Source: Actinomycetota bacterium (GTDB taxonomy: Bacteria > Actinomycetota > Actinomycetes > Streptosporangiales > Streptosporangiaceae). From it: a DNA stretch of 13,553 nt. The notes under the pieces are model-generated. The model had not been told where the DNA came from. It ran no database searches and worked only from the letters and a program-made list of their open reading frames with translations. The position numbers and the translations under genes were made by a program. The stretch covers positions 39,699 to 53,251 of the forward strand of contig PMST01000275.1 of assembly GCA_003168295.1 (NCBI GenBank), read 5' to 3'. Position 1 is the first letter of the stretch. Every line of letters starts with the position of its first letter. Below are positions 13,357 through 13,553 of the stretch, piece after piece.

Positions 13357-13553
13357 TCAGCCAGCCTTGGAGCGGACGAAGGCCAGGGCCTCGCGAGCCA
13401 ACGCGGACCAGTCGAGGCAGGACTGCTGGTCTACGCTGAGCCACTCCTTCAGCGGCGTGCCTTTGTTAGCGTCGAACCGCACACCATGACCGCCTGCGAC
13501 CAGCTCGTCAACGCGGTGCCTGGGCAGTTTCAGGACCAGCTGGCCGCGGACGA
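13357..13553 (-). CDS. C-terminal part of a small TfoX/YjbR-like protein (N-terminus beyond window)
   Basis: Sixty-four codons plus TGA (13357-13359) read open to the right edge on the minus strand. Visible segments are VRGQLVLKLPRHRVDELVAG, GVRFDANKGTPLKEWLSVD and WSALAREALAFVRSKAG. The pattern of a basic Lys-Leu-Pro strand, a GxPxxxW motif and a terminal helix resembles the TfoX N-terminal and MmcQ/YjbR-type small domains. The N-terminus is outside the window, so family assignment is tentative. It lies 80 nt upstream of the GNAT-like gene on the same strand. Confidence 0.7.
   Translation of the reverse strand, partial: VRGQLVLKLPRHRVDELVAGGHGVRFDANKGTPLKEWLSVDQQSCLDWSALAREALAFVRSKAG

Noticed and set aside
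1..13553. Mobile elements, CRISPR arrays, tRNA or rRNA genes
   Set aside because: No transposase, integrase, regularly spaced repeats, target-site duplications or RNA-gene signatures were seen in reading both strands.

Overview
The window is high-GC, densely packed chromosomal DNA of an actinobacterium. Four things point there: GC-rich third codon positions, GTG/TTG starts, several genes with a TANNNT box only 6-7 nt before the start codon (leaderless transcripts), and a gene set typical of the group (F420-type LLM oxidoreductase, SNF2 helicase plus SWIM protein, HipA_2 plus DUF3037, DUF1990). The species cannot be fixed from the sequence. I see no rRNA, tRNA, CRISPR array, insertion sequence, integrase or phage gene.

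Layout. (1) 1-3047, minus strand: a 28-codon single-pass membrane ORF, a cytochrome P450 16 nt behind it, then a GH15 glucoamylase/trehalase-type enzyme that runs off the left edge. (2) 3148-3816, plus: a HAD-superfamily protein divergent from the P450 group. (3) 3835-4030, minus: a VapB-type antitoxin gene split by one extra T, with no toxin gene beside it. (4) 4185-8326, plus: a two-gene operon of SNF2/HelZ-type helicase and SWIM zinc-finger protein, overlapping by GTGA. (5) 8392-9222, plus: an F420-type LLM oxidoreductase. (6) 9249-9887, plus: a second HAD protein, colinear with the first and about 57% identical by hand count. (7) 9963-11050, minus: a HipA_2-like kinase-fold protein followed by a DUF3037 protein, overlapping by ATGA. 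(8) 11173-12135, minus: a small two-helix membrane protein directly followed by a DUF1990 protein. Divergent from these, at 12199-12915 plus, is a second DUF1990-like protein, with an inverted repeat between the two transcription units. (9) 12971-13276, minus: a small GNAT-like protein. (10) 13357 to the right edge, minus: the C-terminal part of a small TfoX/YjbR-like protein.

How the genes fit together. The operonic links supported by overlaps or tight spacing are helicase-SWIM, HipA_2-DUF3037, membrane protein-DUF1990 and micro-ORF-P450. The helicase-SWIM pair suggests DNA remodelling or repair. The rest reads as a mosaic of housekeeping and poorly characterised conserved genes. The least explained items are the broken orphan antitoxin, the micro-ORF ahead of the P450, the flanking HAD paralogue pair and the divergent DUF1990 pair with its shared inverted repeat. 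I found no convincing new multi-gene system beyond these.
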